Assembly: GCA_031761405.1 (NCBI GenBank)
Contig: JASEVX010000008.1
Coordinates: forward strand, 70,249,717 to 70,313,716
Direction of reading: 5' to 3'
Length of the DNA: 64,000 nucleotides
From: Serripes groenlandicus
Taxonomy: Eukaryota; Mollusca; Bivalvia; Cardiida; Cardiidae
The position numbers and the translations under genes were made by a program. Positions 22,384 to 34,725 of the stretch are shown here, piece by piece (positions within the stretch are counted from its first letter, which is position 1; every line of letters begins with the position of its first letter). Under the pieces are notes generated by a model. The model was not told where the DNA came from and searched no databases. It was given only the letters and a program-made list of their open reading frames with translations.

Positions 22384-24431
22384 TCCGGCGTCGTCCGGCG
22401 TTAACATTTAGACATTTAGATGATCTCCTCCTTAACCACTTGACCAATTTCAACCAAACTTCACAGGAATGTTCCTTTGGTGGACCTCTTTCAAAATTGT
22501 TCAAAGATTTAAATTCTATCGAGAACTTTGGTTGCTGCAGCAACAGAAAAGGGGAAAATTGCCAAATCTTAAAAAATCTTCTTGTCCAAAAGTACTGGCC
22601 CAATATGAAAATTATTTTGCACAAATGTGCCTTGGAGTACCCTCTACCAAGATTGTTCAAATATATCCGATCCGTTGAAAAACATGGCCGCCAGGGGGCG
22701 GAGCTTATTCTCCTTATATGTGCATTGTTAAAACTTTAAAAATCTTCTTGACCAAAAGTACTGGCCCGATTTGAAAATTATTTTGCACAAATGTACATTG
22801 GGGCACCCTTTACCAAGATTGTTCAAATATTTCCGATCCGTTGAAAAAACATGGCTGCCAGGGGGCTAAGCTTGTTTTCCTTATGTATGTGTATTGTTAA
22901 AACTTAAAATATCTTCTCGTCCAAAAGAATTAGCTCGATTTGTAAATAATTGTTCACAAATGTTCTTTGGGGACCCTCTACCAAGATTGTTCAAATATGT
23001 CTGATCTGTTAAAAAACATGGCCGCCAGGGTTGCTGCAGCATCAGAAAGGGGGCAAAATGTCCAAGCTTTAAAAATCTTCTTTTTTGAATCTGCATGTCT
23101 GATTCCATTATAGTTTGGTAGAAATGTTCCTTAGGTAAGCCTCTACAAAGATCGTTCAAGGCATACTGTTTGGTTGAAAAACATGGCAGTCAGGAGGCAT
23201 CAGAAAAGGGGCAAAATGACAAAATTTGGAAATTCCATTTTTAGCTCTACTGGCCAAAGGCCAGAAGGACGTATGTTGTGGTGATTCGTCCGTCGTCTGT
23301 GCGTGCGTCCGTCCGTCCGTAAACAATTTCTTGTTAACACAATAGTCTTCACTTTTGATTGTATCTCAACCAAACTTATACAGTAGTTAGATATCCATGA
23401 GAGCTCGGTTCCTTTCGAAAACCAGCCACAGATCCGCCCATGCATGACTGGATTATGGCCCTTGAAAAGGTCAAAATTGCTATAATAGAGCTTGTTAACA
23501 CGATACAGTCTTTATTTATTTTTTTGTATCTCAACCAAACTTATACAGTAGTTAGATATCCATGAGAGCTTGATTCCTTTCGAAAACAAGCCAGATCCGC
23601 CCCATGCATGACTGAATTATGGCCCTTGAAATTGTCAAAATTGCCATAATAGGGCTTGTTAACATGATACAGTCCTTATTTTTGATTGTATCTCAATCAA
23701 ACTTATACAGTAGTTAGATATCCATGAGAGTTTGGTTCATTTCTAAAAAAACGGCCAGATCTACCCATGCATGGCTGGAATATGGCCCTTGAAATTGTCA
23801 AAATTGCTATAATACAGCTTGTGAACACAATAGAGCTTCCATTTACTATCTGATCTTCACCAAACTTAGATGGTATTTGAATATTGATGACATATTGGTT
23901 CCTTTTGAAACAAGCCAGATCAATGCCAGTAGAGCATCTATAGGCCCTCATGGGCCTCTTGTTTTAAGTTCTTGTCTGATATTAAGGAAATTGAATATAA
24001 ATCCTACTTCAGTGATCCTCTACATTTAATATGTTCAAGCTGTTTTGATTAGTTAGGTTAGCAGCCTCGTGTCATCACAAAAGGGGTAAATTGAACTTTT
24101 AGCTACAAATGACAACTACTACCATTCCACTTTACCAATTTCAACGTTACTTCACAGGAATGTTCCTTTGATGGTCCTCTTTCAAAATTGTTCAAATACT
24201 TGCATTCTGTGTAGAACCTTTGTTGCTGCAGCATCAGAAATTAAGAAAGCTCTTGTTAGATTTCAAGATAAAAATGGCTTTTACTGATAAACTATTTCTT
24301 TAACTGAGTGTCCACTCCTTGCAGTTTCATTTGAACTCCTGATAAAATTTTCACAAATATTTGCAGTTAAATATTTGCTTCTAATTAACTATCATTCAGG
24401 TGATCGATTTAGGGCCATCTTGGCCCTCTTG
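22384..24431 (+). mobile_element. HINE-like element, family E, 5' end lost
   Basis: Units of about 165-180 bp carry TTCTTGTCCAAAAGTACTGG and AACATGGCCGCCAGGG, related to family A but distinct. The 3' end is CAGGTGATCGATTTAGGG, hairpin GGGCCATCTTGGCCC, TCTTG at 24431. The usual AGCTC start is missing; the sequence begins abruptly within the GTCCGGCGTC-like region. It is interrupted by a family-C element at 23243. Confidence 0.65.
23243..23961 (+). mobile_element. HINE-like element, family C, complete
   Basis: Start AGCTCTACTGGCCAAAGGCC, with a perfect CTGGCC/GGCCAG hairpin. Four internal units contain CTCAACCAAACTTATACAGT. Near the 3' end, GCCAGTAGAGC (23925-23935) is the exact inverse of GCTCTACTGGC at 23244-23254, followed by hairpin AGGCCC-TCAT-GGGCCT and CTTG. 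Inserted in a T-run of family E. Confidence 0.85.
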
Positions 24432-25526
24432 TTTGCTTCAGCAGCTTGAAATTTGGTCTAAATGTTTGTCGGAATTATATCTAGGTCAAGTTCGAATATG
24501 GGTTATATTGGATCAGAAACTAGGTCAATAAAGGAAAATATTTTTCAAACTCCGGAGGCCGCATTTTTACTTTGAGCAAGTTGAAACTTTGTCAGAATGT
24601 TGTCTTGATGATATCTAGTCCATGTTGGAATATGGGTCATATCAGGTAAAAAAATATAGATCACTAGGCCAAATGAAGGAAAATATTGTTACAATTCAGA
24701 ATAATTGTCTTGATGTGTTTTGCATTGCAGTACATTGTATAATTAAGGTGAGCGATCCAGGGCCATCATGGCCCTCTTGTTTGGTAGTTCTAAGAATGAA
24801 CTTTAGTTTGACACAGGTATATATGTGTAACTGTTAATTCATTTGCTAGTTACGAACCATAACCCATAATGCTAGAATGGTCGCCTTTGGAAAATGATTT
24901 ACTTCCCTTTGACCTAAAGCAGGGCTTAGTTTTCAGTACTTTTTTCCCCTTTTCACTTATTTTCATCACTTCTACTCCTTTTATTAGGGATGGGAACGAA
25001 TACTGAAAACGATATTCAAATATTCGTTTTACTTATTCGAATATATTCGAATATATTTGTTTTTCGAATCTAAAATTGGTATCCGATTTTAGGTTTATCT
25101 GAATACTGGTACTTTTCCACTTCCTTTTTCAAATAATGGCAATTTTCCAAGTACATTAATATAATTATAAGCTATATATTGTTTACGTATATATTGCATG
25201 TTTTCAACTGAACTTACTCTCAACAGATATATTTGAATTTCAAGTTGATGTAAATCAAGAAAAAAATCCCCTCGAACGTTTACCTAATTTAATATTTAAC
25301 CGAATCAAAGTATTAACGAAATAATTATATTTCTTATTTATAAAAAATGCATCCTATGAGTGATATTTCGTTTATTTATTTTTTACTGATTTCGACTAGT
25401 CAATTTAACCGCGTGTATAAATTGTGGAAGTTTCAATGTTTTCGCTGATGTGAATTCGATTTTAAATAGGATAGCTGCATACTTTTGAAACGTAATGCAA
25501 TGTTAAATATGATTTAATCAATTTTT

Positions 25527-26597
25527 AGCTCACCTGAGCTTTGCTCAAGGTGAGTTATTGTGATCGCCTTTTGTCCGTTATGCGTCTTCAACTTCTTCTC
25601 CTCATTAACCGGTGGGACAATTGGGATGAAACTTCACAGAAAGCATCCTCTCAATGACCTCACCAGATTTCCTTCAAACTTTTGGGATCCATGCAGAATT
25701 CTGGTTTCCATGGCAACGAAATGAAAAAAACTTCAAAATTCTTCTTCTCCCAAACTGGTTGGCAGATTTTCAAATAATTTTGTAGAAATGTTCCTTGGAT
25801 GACCCTCTATCAATTTCCTTCAAGCCAAGTTGATTGGTCGAAAAACATGGCCGCCAGGCGGGCGGGGCTATTTTGCCTTATATGGCTATAGTGAAAACTT
25901 AAAAAATCTTCTTCTCCGAAAGTGTCAAGCAGATTTTCAAATAATTTTGTAGAAATGCTCCTTAGATGACCCTCTATCAGATTCCTTAAAGCCAAGTTGA
26001 TTGGTCAAAAAACATGGCCGCCAGGGAGGCGGGGCTATTTTGTCTTATGGCTAAAGTGAAAACTTAAAAAGTCTTCTTCTCCCAAACTGGTTGGCAGATT
26101 TTCAAATAATTTTGTAGAAATGTTCCTTGGATGAACCTCTGTCAGATTCCTTCAAGCCATGTTGATTGGTCGAAAAACATAGCCGCCAGGGGGGCGGGGC
26201 TATTTTGCCTTATATGGCTATAGTGAAAACTTAAAAAATCTTCTTCTCTGAAAGTGTCAGGCCGATTTTCAAATAATTTTGTAGAAATGTTACTTAAGTG
26301 ACCCTCTTTCAGATTCCTTCAAGCCATGTTGATTGGTCAAAAAACATGGCCACCAGGGGGGCGGGGATATTTTTCCTTATATGGCTATAGTGAAAACTTA
26401 AAAAATCTTCTTCTCCGAAAGTGTCAGGCCGATTTTCAAATAATTTTTTAGAAATGTTCCTAGGGTGACCCTTTATCGGATTCTTGCTTGCCAAGTTGAT
26501 TGGTCAAAAACTATGGCCACCAGGGGGCGGGGCTTATATAGCTAAAGTAAAAAAAAAAAAATCAGGTGAGCGATTCCAGGGCCACATGGCCCTCTTG
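25527..26597 (+). mobile_element. HINE-like element, family A, copy 2
   Basis: Start AGCTCACCTGAGCTTTGCTC with stem CTCACCT/AGGTGAG and inner stem GAGC/GCTC. About five tandem units. End CAGGTGAGCGATTCCAGGG, CACATGGCCCTCTTG; the hairpin has lost a T relative to other copies. Belongs to the first half of the 2992-bp duplication. Confidence 0.85.
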
Positions 26598-26875
26598 TTG
26601 TAATAGATGTCTATGATGTAAACATCGACATTGTTTTGGTAATATATGACACCGGTACCAGGGAAATTGTGAAAAATAGTGTTGTTGTTTCCATAAAATT
26701 GTGAATTTAAATATTACAGCTATGTAATTTAATAATAAGCTGTTGTCTGTTTTAAGGCTTGCATTTAGTTGTTAAGACAATGGTGTAGCAATCTGATAAG
26801 TCTCGTTCATTGAATCGTCAGTTTGAGTAGCAGGGGATACGGTTTGAGATTCAGATGTAGGCGATACGGACCCTA

Positions 26876-27133
26876 TAATTCTCCTCCGAAAGTGTCAGGT
26901 CGATTTTCAAATAATTTTGTAGAAATGTTCCTTGGATGACCCACTTTCAGATTCCTTCAAGCCATGTTGATTGGTCAAAAAACATGGCCGCCAGTGGGCA
27001 CGGCTATTTTGCCTTATATGGCTATAGTGAAAACTTAAAAAATATTCTCCTCCAAAAGTGTCAGGCCGATTTTCAAATAATTTTGTAGAAATGTTCCTAG
27101 GGTGACCTTCTATCAGATGCCTTCAAGCCAAGC
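26876..27133 (+). mobile_element. HINE family A fragment
   Basis: About one and a half family-A units (CTCCTCCGAAAGTGTCAGG onwards) without a 5' end, cut off by the duplication junction. Its counterpart at 29868-30200 continues to the 3' CAGGTGAG motif. Confidence 0.7.
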
Positions 27134-28518
27134 CAACGTTACTTCACAGGAATGTTCCTTTGATGGTCCTCTTTCAAAATTGTTCAAATACTTGCATTCT
27201 GTGTAGAACCTTTGTTGCTGCAGCATCAGAAATTAAGAAAGCTCTTGTTAGATTTCAAGATAAAAATGGCTTTTACTGATAAACTATTTCTTTAACTGAG
27301 TGTCCACTCCTTGCAGTTTCATTTGAACTCCTGATAAAATTTTCACAAATATTTGCAGTTAAATATTTGCTTCTAATTAACTATCATTCAGGTGATCGAT
27401 TTAGGGCCATCTTGGCCCTCTTGTTTGCTTCAGCAGCTTGAAATTTGGTCTAAATGTTTGTCGGAATTATATCTAGGTCAAGTTCGAATATGGGTTATAT
27501 TGGATCAGAAACTAGGTCAATAAAGGAAAATATTTTTCAAACTCCGGAGGCCGCATTTTTACTTTGAGCAAGTTGAAACTTTGTCAGAATGTTGTCTTGA
27601 TGATATCTAGTCCATGTTGGAATATGGGTCATATCAGGTAAAAAAATATAGATCACTAGGCCAAATGAAGGAAAATATTGTTACAATTCAGAATAATTGT
27701 CTTGATGTGTTTTGCATTGCAGTACATTGTATAATTAAGGTGAGCGATCCAGGGCCATCATGGCCCTCTTGTTTGGTAGTTCTAAGAATGAACTTTAGTT
27801 TGACACAGGTATATATGTGTAACTGTTAATTCATTTGCTAGTTACGAACCATAACCCATAATGCTAGAATGGTCGCCTTTGGAAAATGATTTACTTCCCT
27901 TTGACCTAAAGCAGGGCTTAGTTTTCAGTACTTTTTTCCCCTTTTCACTTATTTTCATCACTTCTACTCCTTTTATTAGGGATGGGAACGAATACTGAAA
28001 ACGATATTCAAATATTCGTTTTACTTATTCGAATATATTCGAATATATTTGTTTTTCGAATCTAAAATTGGTATCCGATTTTAGGTTTATCTGAATACTG
28101 GTACTTTTCCACTTCCTTTTTCAAATAATGGCAATTTTCCAAGTACATTAATATAATTATAAGCTATATATTGTTTACGTATATATTGCATGTTTTCAAC
28201 TGAACTTACTCTCAACAGATATATTTGAATTTCAAGTTGATGTAAATCAAGAAAAAAATCCCCTCGAACGTTTACCTAATTTAATATTTAACCGAATCAA
28301 AGTATTAACGAAATAATTATATTTCTTATTTATAAAAAATGCATCCTATGAGTGATATTTCGTTTATTTATTTTTTACTGATTTCAACTAGTCAATTTAA
28401 CCGCGTGTATAAATTGTGGAAGTTTCAATGTTTTCGCTGATGTGAATTCGATTTTAAATAGGATAGCTGCATACTTTTGAAACGTAATGCAATGTTAAAT
28501 ATGATTTAATCAATTTTT

Positions 28519-29589
28519 AGCTCACCTGAGCTTTGCTCAAGGTGAGTTATTGTGATCGCCTTTTGTCCGTTATGCGTCTTCAACTTCTTCTCCTCATTAA
28601 CCGGTGGGACAATTGGGATGAAACTTCACAGAAAGCATCCTCTCAATGACCTCACCAGATTTCCTTCAAACTTTTGGGATCCATGCAGAATTCTGGTTTC
28701 CATGGCAACGAAATGAAAAAAACTTCAAAATTCTTCTTCTCCCAAACTGGTTGGCAGATTTTCAAATAATTTTGTAGAAATGTTCCTTGGATGACCCTCT
28801 ATCAATTTCCTTCAAGCCAAGTTGATTGGTCGAAAAACATGGCCGCCAGGCGGGCGGGGCTATTTTGCCTTATATGGCTATAGTGAAAACTTAAAAAATC
28901 TTCTTCTCCGAAAGTGTCAAGCAGATTTTCAAATAATTTTGTAGAAATGCTCCTTAGATGACCCTCTATCAGATTCCTTAAAGCCAAGTTGATTGGTCAA
29001 AAAACATGGCCGCCAGGGAGGCGGGGCTATTTTGTCTTATGGCTAAAGTGAAAACTTAAAAAGTCTTCTTCTCCCAAACTGGTTGGCAGATTTTCAAATA
29101 ATTTTGTAGAAATGTTCCTTGGATGAACCTCTGTCAGATTCCTTCAAGCCATGTTGATTGGTCGAAAAACATAGCCGCCAGGGGGGCGGGGCTATTTTGC
29201 CTTATATGGCTATAGTGAAAACTTAAAAAATCTTCTTCTCTGAAAGTGTCAGGCCGATTTTCAAATAATTTTGTAGAAATGTTACTTAAGTGACCCTCTT
29301 TCAGATTCCTTCAAGCCATGTTGATTGGTCAAAAAACATGGCCACCAGGGGGGCGGGGATATTTTTCCTTATATGGCTATAGTGAAAACTTAAAAAATCT
29401 TCTTCTCCGAAAGTGTCAGGCCGATTTTCAAATAATTTTTTAGAAATGTTCCTAGGGTGACCCTTTATCGGATTCTTGCTTGCCAAGTTGATTGGTCAAA
29501 AACTATGGCCGCCAGGGGGCGGGGCTTATATAGCTAAAGTAAAAAAAAAAAAATCAGGTGAGCGATTCCAGGGCCACATGGCCCTCTTG
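28519..29589 (+). mobile_element. HINE-like element, family A, copy 2 (duplicate)
   Basis: The second copy of 25527-26597 within the tandem duplication, differing by about one base. Confidence 0.85.
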
Positions 29590-29867
29590 TTGTAATAGAT
29601 GTCTATGATGTAAACATCGACATTGTTTTGGTAATATATGACACCGGTACCAGGGAAATTGTGAAAAATAGTGTTGTTGTTTCCATAAAATTGTGAATTT
29701 AAATATTACAGCTATGTAATTTAATAATAAGCTGTTGTCTGTTTTAAGGCTTGCATTTAGTTGTTAAGACAATGGTGTAGCAATCTGATAAGTCTCGTTC
29801 ATTGAATCGTCAGTTTGAGTAGCAGGGGATACGGTTTGAGATTCAGATGTAGGCGATACGGACCCTA

Positions 29868-30200
29868 TAATTCTCCTCCGAAAGTGTCAGGTCGATTTTC
29901 AAATAATTTTGTAGAAATGTTCCTTGGATGACCCACTTTCAGATTCCTTCAAGCCATGTTGATTGGTCAAAAAACATGGCCGCCAGTGGGCACGGCTATT
30001 TTGCCTTATATGGCTATAGTGAAAACTTAAAAAATATTCTCCTCCAAAAGTGTCAGGCCGATTTTCAAATAATTTTGTAGAAATGTTCCTAGGGTGACCT
30101 TCTATCAGATGCCTTCAAGCCAAGTTGATTGGTCGGAAACTATGGCTGCCAGGGGGCGGGGCTTATATAGCTAAAGTGGAAAAAAAAATCAGGTGAGTGA
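29868..30200 (+). mobile_element. HINE family A, 3' fragment
   Basis: Two family-A units ending AAATCAGGTGAGTGATTC; the terminal GGGCC hairpin and CTTG are missing, so this copy is truncated at both ends. Confidence 0.65.
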
Positions 30201-30814
30201 TTCTAAAAAACACGTGGTAATATCGACAAGACGAAATGGGTAAAAAATAAATAAACGAAATATCACCCAACTCCCAATACTTATTGTACGAATAAGAAAT
30301 ATAATTATTTCGTTAAATATTTGTTTCGGATAAATAATTGCGACACCTGGGGCGATATACGGCATTGAGAAATGTTGCGATTTGTTTTAAAATGTAAACA
30401 ACATCGACAGGCCGAGAATGTTATTGATTTTGTCAGAAAAGCAAGTTACAAAATTAAAATTAGGCCAGACGGCCAGAATTGTGAATGGGTCTGTCGAACC
30501 CTTTTGGCCAGAATTGTGAATGGGTCCACCGGACCCTTTTGGAAAATTGTGAAGAGCCGTTTGTAATTGTGAAAGGGTCCGTTAAACGGTACCAGCTAAA
30601 GAAGGAAAAAAAATCGCTGTTTACGGAACTTGACTTTCACTTTCGTAATTATATGCAGACTGTCACCGTTTAACATGTGTGTTGACTCAAAAATAGCAAA
30701 CAAACCGGTCGTCACGGTGATATCTGGTTCACACGATAAGAACTCGGGTATAAGCTATTGTTTACGTTAATATAGTCTGGTTCTCTACTTCCTATGATAG
30801 TATTAAAAAACACA
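30201..30814. other. Decayed interior of the hAT-like element
   Basis: Parts of 30230-30320 are the inverse of sequence near 28300-28390, so the flanks of the element interior are partly repeated in opposite orientation. A motif GAATTGTGAATGGGTC-like recurs three times at 30476-30590. No transposase domain seen. Confidence 0.4.
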
Positions 30815-31322
30815 TTTATAAATGGTTTTTTTTGGTAACATGTGTGATTTTCTTTTTTTTTTTTTTTTTCAAAAACCCATGAAGCTTTCTGAAATGAAAC
30901 TGGAAAAATCCATGGGGGCCGCCATTTTGGATCTGTATAAAAAGCTGTCGTAAAACACAGATTGAAAATTATTGTCGTCTTTTTAATCTTTTTTTTTTTA
31001 AATCGGTATTTTGGGTATGTATAAAATGAGCAGAAAAACACGGATTGAAAATTATTGTCGTCTTTTTATTTATTTTTTAAATCGATATTTAAGATCATTA
31101 AAGTGCTGTGTATTTGTACGAAAAGTGAAAAATAAATGGAAATCTGTATAAATGTATTCCTTGATTTTCTGAAAGTCTTTACTTTATTATTTTCTGTTCG
31201 TAATAATAGACGACAGCAATACGAATTCCAAATAGTCAATTACTTATAAATCCTTTTTTATGGCCAAAGTATGCTCTTTATTTTTTGTTTATAATTATCT
31301 TGCGTTTTTTTCGTAAATAGGT
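30815..31322 (+). repeat. Long inverted repeat, left arm
   Basis: The inverse recurs at 32458-33640: for example GGGGGCCGCCATTTTGGAT (30913) against ATCCAAAATGGCGGCCCCC (33521), and ATTATCTTGCGTTTTTTTCG against its complement at 32464. The right arm holds extra sequence. Confidence 0.75.
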
Positions 31323-31588
31323 AGCACCTATATAATATATATATTAAAGGGAAGGAACTCCAGACTATGTTTTCAACTGAACTAACTCAGAACAGATATA
31401 TTTGAATTTCAAGTTAATGTAAATCAAGAAAAAGAATCCCCTCGAAACGATTAACCGAATTGCAACGTTTATCGAATTTTATGCGTGACAATTATCGATT
31501 TTATAATTGTTACTTTAGGTTTGACATACGTTGTATAAACATAAACGACACAAACACACTCTTTATCACTTCACCCTTAGTCATAATT

Positions 31589-33693
31589 AGCTCCAACTCG
31601 CGACCTAATAACTTTTGGTCATTGTGATCACATTTTTGTCGTGCGTTGTCAACATTTCAGCTTGTTAACACTCTACAGGCTACATTTTGCATCCAATCTT
31701 CATGAAAGTGTATCAGAACATTCATCTCCATCAAATCTTGGACAAGTTCGAAACTGGGCCATATGAGGTCAAAAACGAGGTCACTAGGTCAAATTGAAGC
31801 GAAATCTTGCTAACACTCTGGAGGCCACATTTTCAACTTGAGCATGTTGAAACTTTATCAGAATGTTTGTCTTGATGATATGTAGGTCAAGTTCGAAAAT
31901 GGTAGGTCACTAGGTAAAATTGAAGGAAAATCTTGTTAACACTCCAGAGGTCGCAATTTTTGCTTCAGCAGTTTGAAATTTTGTCCAAACGTTTGTCTTA
32001 AAAATATCTAGGTTAAGTTCGAAAATGGGTCATATTGGGTCAGAAACTAGGTCACTATGCCAAATTGAAGGTTAATCTTGTTAACACTGTAGAGGCCACA
32101 TTTTCAACTTGAGCATGTTGAAATTTTGTCAGAATGTTTGTCTTAAAGATATCTAGGTCAAGTTTAAATATTGGTCATATTGGGTCAGAAACTAGGTCAG
32201 AATGTTGAGCTAAACGATATCTAGGCCAAATTCGAATATGGGTAATGTGGGGTCAAAAACTAGGTCACTAGGCCAAATTGAAGGTAAATCTTGTTAACAA
32301 TTTGGATGCCACATTTTTTGCTTCAGCAGCTTGAAATTTGGTCAGAATGTTTGTCTGAATTATATCTAGGTCAAGTTCGAATATGGGTCATATTGGGTCA
32401 GAAACAAGGAAAATATTGTTCAAACTCCGGAGGCCGCATTTTTACTTTGAGCAAGTTCCTATTTACGAAAAAAAACGCAAGATAATTATAAACACAAATT
32501 AAAGAGCATACTTTGGCCATAAAAAGGGATTTATGAGTAATTGACTAGACAATAATAATGTTAATGTCATGTTTCTTGCATTATCAAAACATATTTGGAA
32601 TTCGTATTGCTGGCGTCTATTATTACGAACAGAAAATAATAAAGTAAAGACTTTCAGAAAATCAAGGAATACATTTATAATGAACGAGGTTAAAACATGA
32701 GGGCCAAGATGATCCTAAATCGATCACCTGCATTATGTTAAAGAAGCAAATAGATCAGCCCTTTTCTGATGCCACTTGGCGACTGCCTTTTTCAACCAGT
32801 CAATATGACTGGAACAAATTATGTAAATGGTCACATTTCTGCTAAACCATTTCCCTATTAGAGATGGTTTCTGAGGCCTTTGCAACGGACGATTTAGGAA
32901 AAGATTGTCGCCAAAAGAACAATTGCTCCTTATGAGAAAGTTATGCTTTTGCCACAATGTTTAATAAATAATATTACTTTGAATGAGTGAGTCAATAGCT
33001 CATGTATAGGAATTTTGGGTCTTTCATGTTGATACCACATTTTTTGTGGGAAACGACATCATTCCATTGACGTTACGCCAAGATGAAGTGTTACGGAAAT
33101 GACGTCACGTCCTTCTTTGGCTACGATACAGTCAAAATTTAGGTTCGGGCGTAGAAGGTTAATGCTGTCGATTTTTTGACAAACGGGAAAACATATTTCT
33201 TACAGAGTTCCATTCATTTTTAACTTTTCGTACAAATGTTAATTCCCACATAACACAGCACTTAATGATCTTAAATATCGATTTAAAAAAAAAAAGGATT
33301 AAAAAGACGACAATAATGTTCAATCCGTGTTTTTCGTCTCATTGTTTACATACTCAAAAATCGATTTTAAAAAAAAATATTAAAAAGACGACAACAATTT
33401 TCAATCCGTGTTTTTCTGCTCATTTTATACATATCCAAAATACCGATTTAAAAAAAAATGATTAAAAAGCCGACAATAATTTTCAATCTGTGTTTAACGT
33501 CTGCTTTTTATACATATCCAAAATGGCGGCCCCCATGGATTTTTCCAGTTTCATTTCAGAAAGCTTCATGGGTTATTGTAAAAAAAAAAAAAAAAAAAAA
33601 ATCTCTCACCTGTTAACTATAAGCGAAAAAACCATTTATGTTTTTTTTTCGTATAATTAAGGTGAGCGATCCAGGGCCATCATGGCCCTCTTG
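31589..33693 (+). mobile_element. HINE-like element, family B, copy 3 (interrupted)
   Basis: Starts AGCTCCAACTCGCGACC (altered 5' motif), carries family-B units to 32457, is interrupted by the right arm of the inverted repeat, and resumes at about 33646 to end GGTGAGCGATCC, hairpin, CTTG at 33693. Confidence 0.7.
32458..33640 (-). repeat. Long inverted repeat, right arm, with insertion
   Basis: Inverse of 30815-31322. About 545 bp at 32685-33230 are not in the left arm; at 32698-32731 they contain the inverse of a family-E 3' end (CAGGTGATCGATTTAGG on the minus strand), so a minus-strand HINE fragment is nested here. Confidence 0.6.
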
Positions 33694-33697
33694 TTAG

Positions 33698-34395
<698 letters not shown>

Positions 34396-34702
34396 GTTTA
34401 AACTTATTTATATTACATCGATTGTGAAACAAGCTTTCAGCTTATTTTAATCACGCTCGATGTCTGCTTCCTGGAGACTTAAATCCCAAAGTCAGGAACA
34501 TAGAAAATAGAACATATTTATTGATTATAAACATACATACAATGTTTCGAACCAAATACAATGAATTAACAAATCAAAATACCAGAACAAAAACAAAAAA
34601 ACAAAAAAACAAAAAAAAAAAGTCAGGACCCGCTCATCACGGGACTCGAACCAGGGACCTTTGATACAAGAAGCCGACGCTCTACCTCTGCACCACTAAT
34701 AG
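34396..34702 (-). mobile_element. tRNA-derived SINE (SINE-2), copy 1, interrupted
   Basis: On the minus strand the head reads GGTGCAGAGGTAGAGCGTC (A-box-like) and GGTTCGAGTCCCGTG (B-box), followed by a body shared with 55071-55292, ending near TAAATAAGTTT. The body is interrupted by the A-rich insertion 34498-34618 and lacks about 25 bp present in the other copy. It is not a functional tRNA gene. Confidence 0.8.
34498..34618 (+). mobile_element. 121-bp A-tailed insertion with 10-bp duplication
   Basis: AAAGTCAGGA flanks it at 34488-34497 and 34619-34628. The insert ends in an A-rich tail with C interruptions. The intact order is seen in SINE-2 copy 2. It looks like a short retroposed fragment of unknown source. 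Confidence 0.8.
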
Positions 34703-34704
34703 AA

Positions 34705-34725
34705 TGACGTCACATTATGACGTCA
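34705..34725. promoter_or_regulatory. Two perfect CRE palindromes
   Basis: TGACGTCA occurs at 34705-34712 and 34718-34725, 13 bp apart, next to the SINE-2 head. This is the full CREB/ATF consensus. No gene start is visible nearby. Confidence 0.35.

Larger units (their letters stand above)
20196..24779 (+). mobile_element. HINE-like element, family B, outer copy
   Basis: Begins AGCTCACCTATGCACGAAG and ends AAGGTGAGCGATCCAGGG, hairpin, CTTG at 24779. The interior is an array of roughly 130-bp units with the theme ACTAGGTCACTAGGTCAAAT / TCTTGTTAACACT. It is interrupted by a second family-B element (20813-22300) and a family-E element (22384-24431). The empty target is visible in family H copy H4. 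Confidence 0.8.
19919..24918 (+). mobile_element. MITE family H, copy H3, split by a HINE
   Basis: The left part 19919-20195 starts TTTAGGTCAAAGGGAAGTAA. The right part 24780-24918 ends TTTACTTCCCTTTGACCTAA. The uninterrupted form GCTTTTTTGGTAGTTC is seen at 39978-39993. The gap is HINE family B. Confidence 0.8.
24142..30125 (+). repeat. Tandem duplication of 2992 bp
   Basis: 24142-27133 is repeated as 27134-30125 at a constant offset of 2992. I noticed two substitutions (near 25386/28378 and 26510/29502), so the copies are well above 99 percent identical. The junction (CAAGCC|AACG) shows only 2-3 bp of shared bases. The duplicated block includes the end of a family-E HINE, the right end of family H, the start of X2, the left end of the hAT-like element and a complete family-A HINE. 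It is either a recent duplication or an assembly artefact. Confidence 0.95.

Noticed and set aside
24622..27829. Two identical 71-codon frames
   Set aside because: They lie in the 3' part of HINE family B and in its duplicate; no coding signal.
25810..29486. Four 61-codon minus-strand frames with DTFGEEDFLSFHYSHIR
   Set aside because: They translate HINE family-A tandem units, appear twice because of the 2992-bp duplication, and have no family resemblance.
34629..34702. A true tRNA gene on the minus strand
   Set aside because: Acceptor and anticodon arms do not fold well and the sequence continues into a shared SINE body, so it is a SINE head.
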